Of a stretch of DNA of 64,000 nucleotides, positions 10,133-19,794 are shown piece by piece. The notes beneath the pieces are model-generated. The model saw only the letters and a list, made by a program, of their open reading frames with translations, did not search any database and had not been told where the DNA came from. A program made the translations under genes and the position numbers. The stretch's first letter is position 1. Each line of letters begins with the position of its first letter. Source of the DNA: Nitrospira sp. (lineage in GTDB: Bacteria > Nitrospirota > Nitrospiria > Nitrospirales > Nitrospiraceae); contig SWDN01000003.1 of assembly GCA_005116775.1 (NCBI GenBank), positions 277,830 through 341,829 on the forward strand. The letters are read 5' to 3'.

Positions 10133-10876
10133 GTAAACGGCCATCCAGCGCATCAAAGAAGGGTGGGAAGCCGATCATCCTTCCTCAGGCCTTTGCCGCC
10201 AACCAAAGTGGGCAGGGGACAGGCGGTCTGTCAGGACAACAGACCAGGCATATCCAAGAGTTGATCGATCTCCTCAAGAAGAACAATCTGACTGAATTGG
10301 AGATGGAGTGGGAAGACGTGAGAATTCGCGTGCGGCACGAAGCCGTGTCGAGAACGGTTACGGCTACGGTTCCTGAACAGCACGGGACATCCGTTGCACT
10401 GTCTGCCGTACAACCGCCCGCTGCCGCAGGCGTAAAGACCGAAGACACATCAGGCATGATCACCATCGTGTCCCCCATCGTCGGGACATTCTATCGGTCC
10501 CCTTCGCCGGATGCCGATCCCTATGTCGACGAAGGCGATTATGTAAAAAAAGGACAGGTCCTGTGCATCGTCGAAGCGATGAAGCTGATGAACGAAATCG
10601 AATCGGAGGTCCGAAAACACGACAGGGATGGTCACCATCGTGTCTCCGATCGTCGGAACGTTCTATCGGTCTCCCTCTCCGGATGCCGACCCCTATGTCG
10701 AAGAGGGCGATTACGTGAAAATTGGGCAGGTTCTGTGCATCGTCGAAGCCATGAAGCTGATGAATGAAATCGAATCGGAGGTCAATGGGCGGGTCATGAA
10801 AATTTTGGCCGAAAGCACCAAGCCGGTGGAGTATGGCCAAGCGCTCTTCCTCGTCGATCCGACAGCCGCACCATAG
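10129..10876 (+). pseudogene. accB: Biotin carboxyl carrier protein with a frameshifting partial duplication of the biotinyl domain
   Basis: [14 protein letters not shown] occurs twice: copy 1 at ~10439-10610 and copy 2 starting at 10611. The 172-bp offset breaks the frame. The complete C-terminus ([26 protein letters not shown]) follows only copy 2. Confidence 0.92.
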
Positions 10877-10909
10877 TCTTCTTCCCTCGACCCACATCGG
10901 AGTACTCGA

Positions 10910-12250
10910 TTGTTCAAGAAAGTATTGATAGCCAATCGCGGTGAGATTGCACTCCGCGTGATTCGCGCCTGCAAGGAGCTCGGCATTAAGACCGTGGCGA
11001 TCTTTTCTGAGGCCGATGCGGCGAGTCTCCATGTCCGCGCAGCCGATGAGAAGATCTGCGTCGGGCCTTCTGACGCAGCGCTGAGCTACAGAAATATTCC
11101 CAACGTCCTGAGCGCCGCCGAGATCACCGGGGCGGATGCCATCCATCCCGGCTATGGTTTCCTCTCCGAGAACGCCCATTTTGCAGAAGTGTGCGAGTCC
11201 ATCGGCATCAAATTCATCGGCCCAACATCTGAACACATCGCCCTCCTGGGCGACAAGGCCAAAGCGCGTGAAATCGTTGCACGCCGTGGCTTACCCGTTA
11301 CGCCAGGCAGCCCCGGCGAACTGAAGAGCGAACAGGGAGCCCTCGAAGCCGCCGGCAAGGTCGGCTATCCCGTCATCATCAAAGCCTCAGCCGGTGGAGG
11401 AGGACGCGGCATGCGCGTCGTCAATAAAGCCGAAGATCTCGCTCGTGCGTTTCAAGCCGCTCAGGCCGAAGCAAAAACTACTTTCGGGAACGACGCCGTC
11501 TACCTCGAACGATATTTTCTCGAGCCTCGCCATATTGAAGTGCAGATCGTCGCCGACCATCGTGGGCATGTCGTACATCTTGGCGAGCGCGACTGCTCGA
11601 TCCAACGCCGGCATCAGAAATTGCTTGAAGAAACGCCGTCGCCTGCCGTCGACGAAAAACTCAGACGGGAAATCTGTCGAGTTGCGGTCGAAGCCGTCAA
11701 AGCCGTGCACTACAGGAATGTCGGCACCGTCGAGTTCCTGCTCGACAAGGACCACAACTTTTTCTTCATGGAAGTGAACACCCGCATTCAGGTGGAACAC
11801 GCGATCACCGAAATGGTCACGGGCATCGACCTCATCAAGGAGCAGATCCGCCTCGCGGACGGGCAATCCCTCTCGTTCAAACAGCAAGACGTCAAACTCA
11901 ATGGGCACAGCCTCGAATGCCGCATCAATGCCGAAGACCCGGAAAAGTTTACGCCCTCTCCCGGCATGATCACCAAATACAGCGCGCCAGGTGGATTCGG
12001 TGTGCGAGTCGACTCCGCGATGGAATCGAACATGATGGTCGTCCCGTTCTACGATTCGATGATCGCCAAGGTTATCACGCATGGCCGGGACCGGCAGGAA
12101 TCCATTGCCCGCATGCGCCGAGCCCTTGACGAATTCGTGATCGAAGGTATCAAGACGACCATCCCACTGCACAAACGCATCCTCAACGATCCCGACTTCC
12201 AAAAGGGCCACGTATCAACCATTTTCCTCGAACGGTTCCTCACCAGTTAG
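10910..12250 (+). CDS. accC: Acetyl-CoA carboxylase biotin carboxylase subunit (TTG start)
   Basis: MFKKVLIANRGEIALRVIRACKELG, ATP-grasp KASAGGGGRGMR, FLEVNTRIQVEHAITE-like motif. Confidence 0.96.
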   Translation: MFKKVLIANRGEIALRVIRACKELGIKTVAIFSEADAASLHVRAADEKICVGPSDAALSYRNIPNVLSAAEITGADAIHPGYGFLSENAHFAEVCESIGIKFIGPTSEHIALLGDKAKAREIVARRGLPVTPGSPGELKSEQGALEAAGKVGYPVIIKASAGGGGRGMRVVNKAEDLARAFQAAQAEAKTTFGNDAVYLERYFLEPRHIEVQIVADHRGHVVHLGERDCSIQRRHQKLLEETPSPAVDEKLRREICRVAVEAVKAVHYRNVGTVEFLLDKDHNFFFMEVNTRIQVEHAITEMVTGIDLIKEQIRLADGQSLSFKQQDVKLNGHSLECRINAEDPEKFTPSPGMITKYSAPGGFGVRVDSAMESNMMVVPFYDSMIAKVITHGRDRQESIARMRRALDEFVIEGIKTTIPLHKRILNDPDFQKGHVSTIFLERFLTS

Positions 12251-12599
12251 CGCAACCTCCAGCATCGTCAAAACACTAGTACGAAGCTGTATGTGTCTCA
12301 TCGCTGGACAGATGCTGACCAGCACCCATATCAAGATGCCAGATTCAAGTAAGAACTCAGCGAGGGAACGCAACGAAGCTACCGCTCGTGGTGAAAAGAA
12401 AAATTGATTCGTCAAGCCACAAAATATAGGGGTGCACTGAGGCAAGGCACAATGCCTACTTTTTAGGCATACTGCTGCGAGGTCTTTCGGCATAGGCGCT
12501 TTGCATCATGACAACCCTCTCATCCACAGAGTTATCCACAGAAGCTGTGGAACGGAATCTCTGCAAAAAAAGAGCGCCTATTGAGGAAAACGGGACCGG

Positions 12600-12680
12600 C
12601 CAGGCTCGTTCATCTCGTTGATCTGTTTTTTCTCTATCGGAACGATTTGATTGAATCAAACACACGAGGCAAACCATTGA
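12600..12680. repeat. Intergenic TCGTT/TTGGTT-type imperfect inverted element, copy 1
   Basis: ctcgttcatctcgttgatctg...aatcaaacacacgaggcaaacca; the right arm nearly matches the 63.9 kb copy (aatcaaactaacgaggcaaaccag). Confidence 0.55.
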
Positions 12681-12734
12681 GCAGTCTGCTTCGCTGATGA
12701 ACGTGTTCAGTATCTGACAGGGGAGTGACCGACA

Positions 12735-12980
12735 CTACTTCGCAGGTTTTTCAGGACTCTTCTCTGTGATTTTCTTCAACGTATTTCCGATCGCGGACCC
12801 GATCTTCGGAATCTCTTTCTCGATATTATTGGCGGCGCTCTTCAGTCCTCGCCCAAGATCATCAACCGTGAGGCCTTTGCCGTCTCCTGTCTTGCGATTG
12901 TCGGCAGAGGTCGATGCGGCATTGGCCTGCGTAACCCCAACGACCAAGAAGACGACGATGCTGATGACCGTTCTGTACAT
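12735..12980 (-). CDS. Small exported protein
   Basis: Signal peptide MYRTVISIVVFLVVGVTQANA; short charged mature part. Confidence 0.6.
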   Translation of the reverse strand: MYRTVISIVVFLVVGVTQANAASTSADNRKTGDGKGLTVDDLGRGLKSAANNIEKEIPKIGSAIGNTLKKITEKSPEKPAK

Positions 12981-13082
12981 GTGACACCTCGCGATTGGAG
13001 AAACTATAGCACGAAGATGCAAAAGGCGTCGTGCTTTCTCGCAGGGAAAGAGGTATTCTTCCACGGCCCTCACAACAACACT

Positions 13083-14441
13083 ATGCAGTCCACTCCACGC
13101 TTCATTCCGCTGCCGCTCTACACACAAGTGCTCATCGCCGTGGCCTGTGGCGTGGCGCTGGGAATGATCTTTGGCCAAGAACCCTATCTGGGAGGCCTAC
13201 GCAACGAGCATCTGGGCTGGCTCGGCCTGCTGCTCGTCACACTACTCAAGACCCTTGCCATCCCGCTCATCTTCTTTGCGATTCTCGATGCGCTCATCCG
13301 CACCAGCCTTCCGCTGCGCCAGGGGACCAAACTGCTTCTCATCTGCCTCATCAACGTCTCTGTGGCCATGACCATCGGCCTCGTGATCATGAACACCTGG
13401 CAGCCAGGTCTCGCCTGGTTGGGCCGCGTCGACGAATTGCTGAACGTCGTGCCAAATCCCAAGCCATCGGCAGACGCCACAGCAACAGTGCAAACCGGGA
13501 CACAGAGTCCGATCGAATATCTGGCGTCCTACATTCCCCGCACCATCATGGCGCCATTTTCAACCGGCAACATCATTGGTGTCGTCCTCCTGGCCCTCTG
13601 CATCGGCGCCACGCTGCGCCGCTTGCATGGCAATGCGGACCAAGGTCGTGGAGTCATTCATACTCTCGTGCGGATCATTGAGCGTGTCTATGCCTGGCTC
13701 GTGCAGATCCTCGGATGGATCATCCTCGCAGTGCCGCTCGCCGTGTTCGGCGTCGTCGCCCAGGTCGTCGGCAAGGCAGGCATCGGCGTCTTCGCCATCC
13801 TCTGGATCTTCCTTGTCACCATGCTCGTGGGACTCGCCATCCACTCGCTTGGCTACTACCCACTCGTTGCCTGGCTGATAGGGAAGAAGTCGCCAAAGGT
13901 CTACATCGGACAGGGGGCCGACGCAATCATGACCGCCGTGTCGTGCAACAGCAGTCTCGCCGCCGTGCCAGTCACCCTCCGGTGCCTCGACCGCATGCAG
14001 GTCTCGCCTCAATCGGCGCGTCTCGCCGCCTGTGTCGGCACGAACCTCAATAACGACGGCATCACCCTCTATGAAGCGATGGCCGCGCTCTTTCTTGCCC
14101 AAGCGTTGGGTTTCGACCTATCAATGGGCAGCCAAGTCCTGATCGTCGCTGCGTCGATGATCGCGGGGGCTGGCGTGGCTGGCATTCCAGAAGCAGGGAT
14201 GATCGTATTGCCACTCGTCCTCTCAGCTGCCGGTTTGCCGCCTCATGTCATCGGCGCGGCCATTCCACTCATCATGACCGTAGATTGGCTCATCGCCCGA
14301 GCCCGCTCCGGCGTGAACGTCCTCAGCGACATGCTCGTCGCCATCCTTCTCGATGTACGGCACGTCACACCAGCTGCTGAATCGAGCGCACAGCAACCTC
14401 GATCCGATACTGCAAATCCGACAGAGCCTCAGCCATCCTGA
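13083..14441 (+). CDS. Dicarboxylate/amino acid:cation symporter (DAACS family)
   Basis: Multiple TM segments; family motifs SSLAAVPVTLRC, NNDGITLYEAMAALFLAQA, AGIPEAGMIVLPLVLSAAGLP. Confidence 0.88.
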   Translation: MQSTPRFIPLPLYTQVLIAVACGVALGMIFGQEPYLGGLRNEHLGWLGLLLVTLLKTLAIPLIFFAILDALIRTSLPLRQGTKLLLICLINVSVAMTIGLVIMNTWQPGLAWLGRVDELLNVVPNPKPSADATATVQTGTQSPIEYLASYIPRTIMAPFSTGNIIGVVLLALCIGATLRRLHGNADQGRGVIHTLVRIIERVYAWLVQILGWIILAVPLAVFGVVAQVVGKAGIGVFAILWIFLVTMLVGLAIHSLGYYPLVAWLIGKKSPKVYIGQGADAIMTAVSCNSSLAAVPVTLRCLDRMQVSPQSARLAACVGTNLNNDGITLYEAMAALFLAQALGFDLSMGSQVLIVAASMIAGAGVAGIPEAGMIVLPLVLSAAGLPPHVIGAAIPLIMTVDWLIARARSGVNVLSDMLVAILLDVRHVTPAAESSAQQPRSDTANPTEPQPS

Positions 14442-14613
14442 GGAGAGGATTGGTTGGACTCGCTAATTAGTTGTGAGCCTTACGAGGCCGGCCGCAAGCT
14501 AGAAGAACATGAGGGCAGGAATAGTCTTCTTATCTTTTGTTGCTGGGACACAGGACAATGCGACACGCCTACTGAAGCGAACCAGACTACGGGCTGATTC
14601 ACATTCGGCTGGC

Positions 14614-14736
14614 TCACGTGACCATGACATAAAACGTCATCAACACGAGCCCGAAGATGGCGACTAACAGGACCCACTTGAAGGATTTCTTGAATTCGGC
14701 CTCCATGTCATTTCTAGCCTTATCAAAGAGATCCAT
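14614..14736 (-). CDS. 40-aa single-pass membrane small protein, missed by the ORF track
   Basis: Strong RBS (AGGAGGTGTCTT-ATG on the minus strand); MDLFDKARNDMEAEFKKSFKWVLLVAIFGLVLMTFYVMVT. Confidence 0.55.
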   Translation of the reverse strand: MDLFDKARNDMEAEFKKSFKWVLLVAIFGLVLMTFYVMVT

Positions 14737-14874
14737 AAGACACCTCCTACTCTATGGTGCGGGCGCGTTGCAATTCAGTAAACCACAAGTTCAGAGGAAA
14801 AAAAAGGGGGGGGCATGCTGAGCTATTTCCTCTGAATGATATACCGCCTTCTGCTCTGGTTTCTCACCCGCCTA

Positions 14875-14912
14875 CGCATTCCTCCACAGCTATACGGCTG
14901 TGGAGGAATGCG
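14875..14912. repeat. Perfect 16-bp stem hairpin (CGCATTCCTCCACAGC-tatacg-GCTGTGGAGGAATGCG)
   Basis: Read directly; outer ACCCGC/GCGGGT arms extend the stem across a small internal loop. Confidence 0.85.
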
Positions 14913-15035
14913 CAGCGGGTGTCCTCCGACCCGTCGGCCATAGCCCATGGGCGGCGTGCCAAAGCCTTCGCGAAAGAGGACACGTTGCGATGGCCTCAAT
15001 ATCTCGTCACTGCCTGTGTGGCGCTCAGGTTCTGG

Positions 15036-16178
15036 ATGCGGTGTGTCTTCTTCGCCCTATTCTTGGTTGTGGCTTGTGCGACTGTCTCAAAAGCTGATTC
15101 CTATAGAGATGCCGTTTCAGCGGTTCATCGTGATGAGTATGACCTCGCCGCTCGACTCTTCCGTCCTCTCGCTGATCAGGGACATGCCGGGGCACAGAGC
15201 TATCTGGGTGTGCTCTATGCCAACGGACAGGGCCTGCTACAAAATTATGAGATCGCCGGGCGGTGGTATCGTGCGGCGGCGCAACAGGGAGACGCGGCGG
15301 CGCAGTTTCAGCTCGGTCTGCTGTATGCCAATGGACAGGGCGTGTCGCAGAGCTATGAAGAAGCCATTCGATGGTGCCGAGTCGCAGCGGACCAGAGAAT
15401 GGTTGCGGCGCAGTTCCAGTTGGGTGAGTTCTATGCCAACGGGCAGGGGGTGCCGCAGAGTTATGAAGAGGCCGGGCGGTGGTATCGCCTCGCGGCTGAC
15501 CAGGGACATGCGTCGGCACAATTTCAGCTGGGCCTACTCTCTGCCAATGGACAAGGTGTCCTGCAGAGCGACGAAGATGCGGTCCTGTGGTACCAGCGGG
15601 CGGCGCAACAGGGATACGCGCTGGCGCAGAGCCATTTGGGTATGTTGTCTGCCCGCGGGCAGGGCCTGCCGAAGGACTATCGCGTGGCCCTACAATGGTA
15701 CCGGCGGGCGGCCGACCAGGGAGATGCTCTGGCACAGTTTCAACTCGGTGTGCTGTATGCCAATGGACAGGGTGTAAAACAAAGCTACGAGGAGGCGGCT
15801 CTGTGGTACCGGCGAGCGGCTGAACAAGGGGACGTATTGGCGCAGTTCAATCTGGGCGTGAGGTATGACAACGGGCAGGGGGTGCCGCAAAACTATAAAG
15901 AGGCCGCCTGGTGGTATCGTCGGGCGGCGCAACAGGGACATGCGCGGGCGCAGGGCAATCTCGGCGTCTTGTATGCCAGCGGGCAAGGCCTTCCGAAGGA
16001 CGTGATGCGCGCCTACATGTGGCTCACCGTCGCATTACCAGGGTCGAGAGGCGATGATGTGAAGACCGCGATCAGCAATCAACGTCGTGTGGCCTCAGAC
16101 ATGACCGCCGAGCAGATTGCACAGGCACAGGACATGGCGCGGCGCTGTCGTGAAACCCAGTTTGAGCAATGTGAGTGA
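15036..16178 (+). CDS. Secreted Sel1-repeat protein
   Basis: Signal peptide MRCVFFALFLVVACATVSKA; about nine 36-aa Sel1 units (A-QFQLGxLYANGQGVxQSYEEAxxWYRRAAxQGD). Confidence 0.88.
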   Translation: MRCVFFALFLVVACATVSKADSYRDAVSAVHRDEYDLAARLFRPLADQGHAGAQSYLGVLYANGQGLLQNYEIAGRWYRAAAQQGDAAAQFQLGLLYANGQGVSQSYEEAIRWCRVAADQRMVAAQFQLGEFYANGQGVPQSYEEAGRWYRLAADQGHASAQFQLGLLSANGQGVLQSDEDAVLWYQRAAQQGYALAQSHLGMLSARGQGLPKDYRVALQWYRRAADQGDALAQFQLGVLYANGQGVKQSYEEAALWYRRAAEQGDVLAQFNLGVRYDNGQGVPQNYKEAAWWYRRAAQQGHARAQGNLGVLYASGQGLPKDVMRAYMWLTVALPGSRGDDVKTAISNQRRVASDMTAEQIAQAQDMARRCRETQFEQCE

Positions 16179-16211
16179 CGGAGAAGTGAAGACCGAGGCT
16201 GTTACCTTGAA

Positions 16212-17069
16212 CTAAGCCGCCATCGCTAATGGGTAAACACAGGAGAGGGTGTTCTGAAGCTGCTCTTGGGCTTCCTTGAGCAACATCGGATACTCCTCGA
16301 CATTGAATCGAGTGCAGGAAAGCGCGAATGGGTCGCATGCAGGTGGCTGACTGGCTTGAGTCGATTCTATTTCCGCGTGATCGGCCAGGGCTCCTGCGAG
16401 ATGGACGATCGAGGCATGGAGAGTGAATTCGCCAGCGTGGCTTGGACTCAGTTGGTGGCGGATGGCCTGCTCGATCTGGCTGGGCATGCCCCAGACACGG
16501 ATCAGTTCAGCGCCGACTTCGGTGAAGTCGCACCCGATGTTCGCTTGTTCCACTTCCGCGAGCCCCGTCCCGAGATAGCCGGCTTCGACTAGAGCGGACT
16601 GAGCCCGTTGCGGAATGGTTTGATAGAGCACCAAATGTCCGATGTCCCGGAGCAGGCCTTCGATAAAGAACCGCTCGCTCTCTTCGATGCCGCCGGCTTT
16701 GGCAATCTTTCCAGCCAAGAGAGCGCAACGCACACTCTTCCGCCAGAAGGCCTGGAGGTCCATGAGATCGACTGTCATTCCTGTGAATGTCTGTCCGATG
16801 GTAGTGGATGCGACCAAGTCACTGACAGATTGCATGCCCAGCAGACTGACGGCTCGACTGATCTTATCGATCTGCTTGGGGAATCCATAGAGCGGACTGT
16901 TCACGATTTTCAGGAGGCGCGCAGAAATCGCTGGATCGAATTTCAGGACATCGGCCAGGTCGCTCATCTCCGATTCGGAATCGTCGACGACGTCGCGTAC
17001 GCGCAGGTAGATTTCAGGGAGCGTAAAAAGATTTGAGCAAGATTGGACAAGCTCTTTCGCCAAGGCCAT
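16212..17069 (-). CDS. HDOD-domain signalling protein
   Basis: LPEIYLRVRDVVDDSESEMSDLADVLKFDPAISARLLKIVNSPLYGFPKQIDKISRAVSLLG. Confidence 0.85.
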   Translation of the reverse strand: MALAKELVQSCSNLFTLPEIYLRVRDVVDDSESEMSDLADVLKFDPAISARLLKIVNSPLYGFPKQIDKISRAVSLLGMQSVSDLVASTTIGQTFTGMTVDLMDLQAFWRKSVRCALLAGKIAKAGGIEESERFFIEGLLRDIGHLVLYQTIPQRAQSALVEAGYLGTGLAEVEQANIGCDFTEVGAELIRVWGMPSQIEQAIRHQLSPSHAGEFTLHASIVHLAGALADHAEIESTQASQPPACDPFALSCTRFNVEEYPMLLKEAQEQLQNTLSCVYPLAMAA

Positions 17070-17189
17070 AACGGTACACCCACCTCTGCCGTTGCGTGTA
17101 TTCGGTTGAAAGGAGCGCTCGCCTATCGTTATCGGTTCTCAGGCAGGCGAACTGAAGGGGACGGTGCAAAATTCAGCTTCCAGAATCTC

Positions 17190-17534
17190 TTAGTCGTCAG
17201 AAGATGAGGCATGTTGTGTCTTGACCAGCGTGGCAATGACTCGTGTGATATGTTCCGCTACCTTTGGCGTGTGGGTGTCGAAGTCCACCCCGAAATCAGC
17301 CCGCTTGATCCATTTTACAGTGGCGTGATCGATCAGTAACAACTCATTTTCTCCCGGTACTAAAATATGCAGGGCGAGCACCATCCCGATGGACACCGGC
17401 CTATTCCCGGTAATGTAACCCCCGTTCAGCGAAAGGTCTCTGATAATTCCCTCTCCAGCCACTCCGTCCCCAAAGTAGCGCATGGTCGCAAATGTCTTGA
17501 GCCGTTGACTCTTTCGTAAGATAAATCCTGCCAT
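17190..17534 (-). CDS. PilZ-domain protein
   Basis: IRDLSLNGGYITGNRPVSIGMVLALHI...VKWIKRADFGVDF pattern. Confidence 0.7.
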   Translation of the reverse strand: MAGFILRKSQRLKTFATMRYFGDGVAGEGIIRDLSLNGGYITGNRPVSIGMVLALHILVPGENELLLIDHATVKWIKRADFGVDFDTHTPKVAEHITRVIATLVKTQHASSSDD

Positions 17535-17780
17535 GCGTTCTCCTTCTGCCTACCGACCGCTCTTGTTTACAACACGTATCCTTTGGAATCTTTCGATCGC
17601 TCCGATTGTACTATCACACGGAGAGTTTGGACAGAAAATTGGCAGCATGTCCAACCCATCATCGATCTGAGCTACACTATTCCAATGACGTCACTGTGTC
17701 GTAAGGAAGGGGTTATAGATTCTCTTGTACCCCCTGCGACTACTTGTGCCCTTCTCCTTGCCGGGAGTACGCTAGCTCCG

Positions 17781-18137
17781 ATGGAACTCTTCGTGATCAT
17801 TCTCACGGTCGTTGCTGCTGGCGCGGCCTTGGTCTATTTCCTCAGCTCATCGAGGGGGATGCAGCTCGTTCGTCTGAAGACCGTATCCACTATCCTCAAC
17901 GATATTCACGCCATGCGCCATGCAGAACCTGAGACTGCGCTCCACGATATTTATTATGCGCTCGCGGAAGAACGAACCAATAAGAGTCAGTGGCTCATCG
18001 AGTTTGAATACCTGCCCAAGTTACGGGATGCCGGTTGCTTCGATCCGAGAACGGCGCCAGAACCTCAACGATGTGCGGAACTCATGGCGAGCATAGAAGA
18101 AAAGATTCGGCTTCAGGCCAGTGGTATGGCGAAATGA
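17781..18137 (+). CDS. Small membrane-anchored hypothetical protein
   Basis: N-terminal TM MELFVIILTVVAAGAALVYFL; otherwise unrecognised. Confidence 0.5.
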   Translation: MELFVIILTVVAAGAALVYFLSSSRGMQLVRLKTVSTILNDIHAMRHAEPETALHDIYYALAEERTNKSQWLIEFEYLPKLRDAGCFDPRTAPEPQRCAELMASIEEKIRLQASGMAK

Positions 18138-18172
18138 ATCGATGCAGTCTCATCTGGCGAGGGAATAGCCGC

Positions 18173-18562
18173 ATGAAACGATTGCTTCTGAGCACAGTCC
18201 TGGTCCTGAGTGCTGGACCAGCCAGTGCAGAGTGGATGTCTTTTGGCGAAAGCGGCGCAGGAACGACTGTGTATGCGGACCCAACCACCAAGCGCCGCGA
18301 CGGAGATCAGGTGAACATGTGGGTGCTGTTCGATTTCAAAACAGCACAAGCCAAGGCGGACGTCTCGTATTTATCCGCAAAAGCGCACATGAAATATGAC
18401 TGTGCCAAACCGCGCTATGAGGGGCTGACGGTCATATATGTGTCGGGCAATATGGGAAATGGCAACATCCTCGATCGCAGCTCAGCAAAAAGCATGTGGC
18501 TGCGAATTTCTCCAGGAACTCTTGACCAGGATTTGTGGAAACTTGCCTGTGACAAGCGATGA
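18173..18562 (+). CDS. Secreted surface-adhesin-E-like protein, paralogue of 21136-21624
   Basis: Signal peptide MKRLLLSTVLVLSAGPASA; EW..., VYADPTTKRRDGDQVNMWVLFDFKTAQ, YDCA, GNMGNG, LWKLAC shared with the paralogue. Confidence 0.65.
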   Translation: MKRLLLSTVLVLSAGPASAEWMSFGESGAGTTVYADPTTKRRDGDQVNMWVLFDFKTAQAKADVSYLSAKAHMKYDCAKPRYEGLTVIYVSGNMGNGNILDRSSAKSMWLRISPGTLDQDLWKLACDKR

Positions 18563-18585
18563 TCATGCATTGCGAGGTTATACAT

Positions 18586-18870
18586 GATCCCTCCAAGCTC
18601 GCTTACTTCTCTCTAAGGGAGTGGCCAAGGCTGCCCTCTCATGCTCCTTCCAAGCTTGCTTGTACCGCACTCCAATGGAATGGCACCCATGTCTGATCCC
18701 ACTGCGCCCGTCGAACGAGCACATTCAAGACGTGATCCGTCCAAGCTTGCTCGTTTTTTCCTTTAGCAGGGGTGGCCCGATTGGTCTCCCACTGCGCGCA
18801 TCCAACGAGGGCCTTCTCAGGCCGCGCGTTGTGCGAGCACAGGAGACCAATGGGCTACCCCTGCGTCCTC
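18586..18870. repeat. Mosaic of degenerate intergenic repeats
   Basis: TCCAAGCTYGCTYG three times (~18590, 18648, 18739); CCCACTGCGCSCRTCSAACGAGS twice (~18698, 18788); GCCCGATTGGTCTCC facing GGAGACCAATGGGC. Confidence 0.65.
18714..18758 (+). terminator. Possible intrinsic terminator inside the repeat mosaic
   Basis: AACGAGCA ... TGCTCGTT followed by a T-run. Confidence 0.4.
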
Positions 18871-19415
18871 CACTTGATGCTGCACCCGACACTGGCTTTC
18901 TGGTTACTGTTGACAGGCCTCCCGGAAAGCACTGCGTCGATTGCGGCGCGCAAATCACGGCCTGTGACCGGTTTGCTGCTGCCGGGGCGACTGTCGTCGA
19001 GCTGCCCGCGATAGACCAGCCGTCGTTCCTGATCGAAAAGATAAAAATCCGGAGTGCAGGCTGCGTGATAGGCTTTCGCCACCTCCTGCGTTTCATCAAA
19101 ACAAAAGGGGAAGGTAAAGCCTAACCGCTCGGCCATCTCCTTCAACCTCGGCGGCGCGTCATCCGGATATTGCACCGGGTCGTTGCTGCTGATTCCAACG
19201 ATACCCAGCCCTGTGTCCCTGTAGTCCCGCCCGATCGTTGCGATGCCTTGCTCGACATGCACCACATAGGGACAGTGCCGACAGAGGAACATAACCAGCA
19301 CAGCAGTCTTGCCGGTGAATGAGTCGAGGGAACAGATTTGCCCAGTCACCACATCGCGCAACGCGAACGGAGGGGCAGGTGTTCCGAGCGAGAGCATGAC
19401 GGACGCGATGGCCAT
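18855..19415 (-). CDS. Thioredoxin-like / AhpC-TSA family protein
   Basis: LGTPAPPFALRDVVTGQICSLDSFTGKTAVLVMFLCRHCPYVVHVE; CTPDFYLFDQERRLVYRGQLDDSRPG. Confidence 0.85.
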   Translation of the reverse strand: MAIASVMLSLGTPAPPFALRDVVTGQICSLDSFTGKTAVLVMFLCRHCPYVVHVEQGIATIGRDYRDTGLGIVGISSNDPVQYPDDAPPRLKEMAERLGFTFPFCFDETQEVAKAYHAACTPDFYLFDQERRLVYRGQLDDSRPGSSKPVTGRDLRAAIDAVLSGRPVNSNQKASVGCSIKWRTQG

Positions 19416-19560
19416 GGCGCCTCCTCTTCGAGAGGTTCTCGTGACGATCTAAAAGATGCCGCATTGTGATGGCTCGGTCAAGAGGTGTGGAGGAGTCTGT
19501 TCCATCTTCGACTTCCTGGCATGAAGTCTCTTTCCAACTATGGTAGGCTCGCGGCATTTG

Positions 19561-19728
19561 ATGAGAAAGGGTGTATTTGTGAAACAAGGCTATCGGTTGA
19601 TCGTTGTCGATAAAGCCGGTGTGCTGGTCTCGGAATTCCAATTGACAGAGAACGCGCTAGCTCAGCCTGTGGCCTTTGTCTCAGCGCTCAAACAATCGAT
19701 CGAGGACATTGAGGAAGAAGAGCCGTGA
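19561..19728 (+). CDS. Small hypothetical protein
   Basis: Short ORF MRKGVFVKQGYRLIVVDKAGVLVSEFQL... Confidence 0.35.
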   Translation: MRKGVFVKQGYRLIVVDKAGVLVSEFQLTENALAQPVAFVSALKQSIEDIEEEEP

Positions 19729-19794
19729 GTCTTCTTCGCACACCCCCTCAGTCTACGATGGGTCATTCTGGTCTGTGATCAAGGAGCCAGGCAT

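Noticed and set aside
12452-12470. ATGCCTA-cttttt-TAGGCAT small hairpin
   Set aside because: Only a 7-bp stem and no context; below the threshold for a confident element.
12532-12540. TTATCCACA, a perfect DnaA-box match near other CCACA strings
   Set aside because: One isolated box, with no box cluster, no dnaA or dnaN nearby and no AT-rich unwinding region; not enough for an origin call.
15025-15735. 236-aa minus-strand Pro/Arg/Thr-rich ORF over the Sel1 gene
   Set aside because: Its periodicity is just the antisense of the 108-bp Sel1 repeat.
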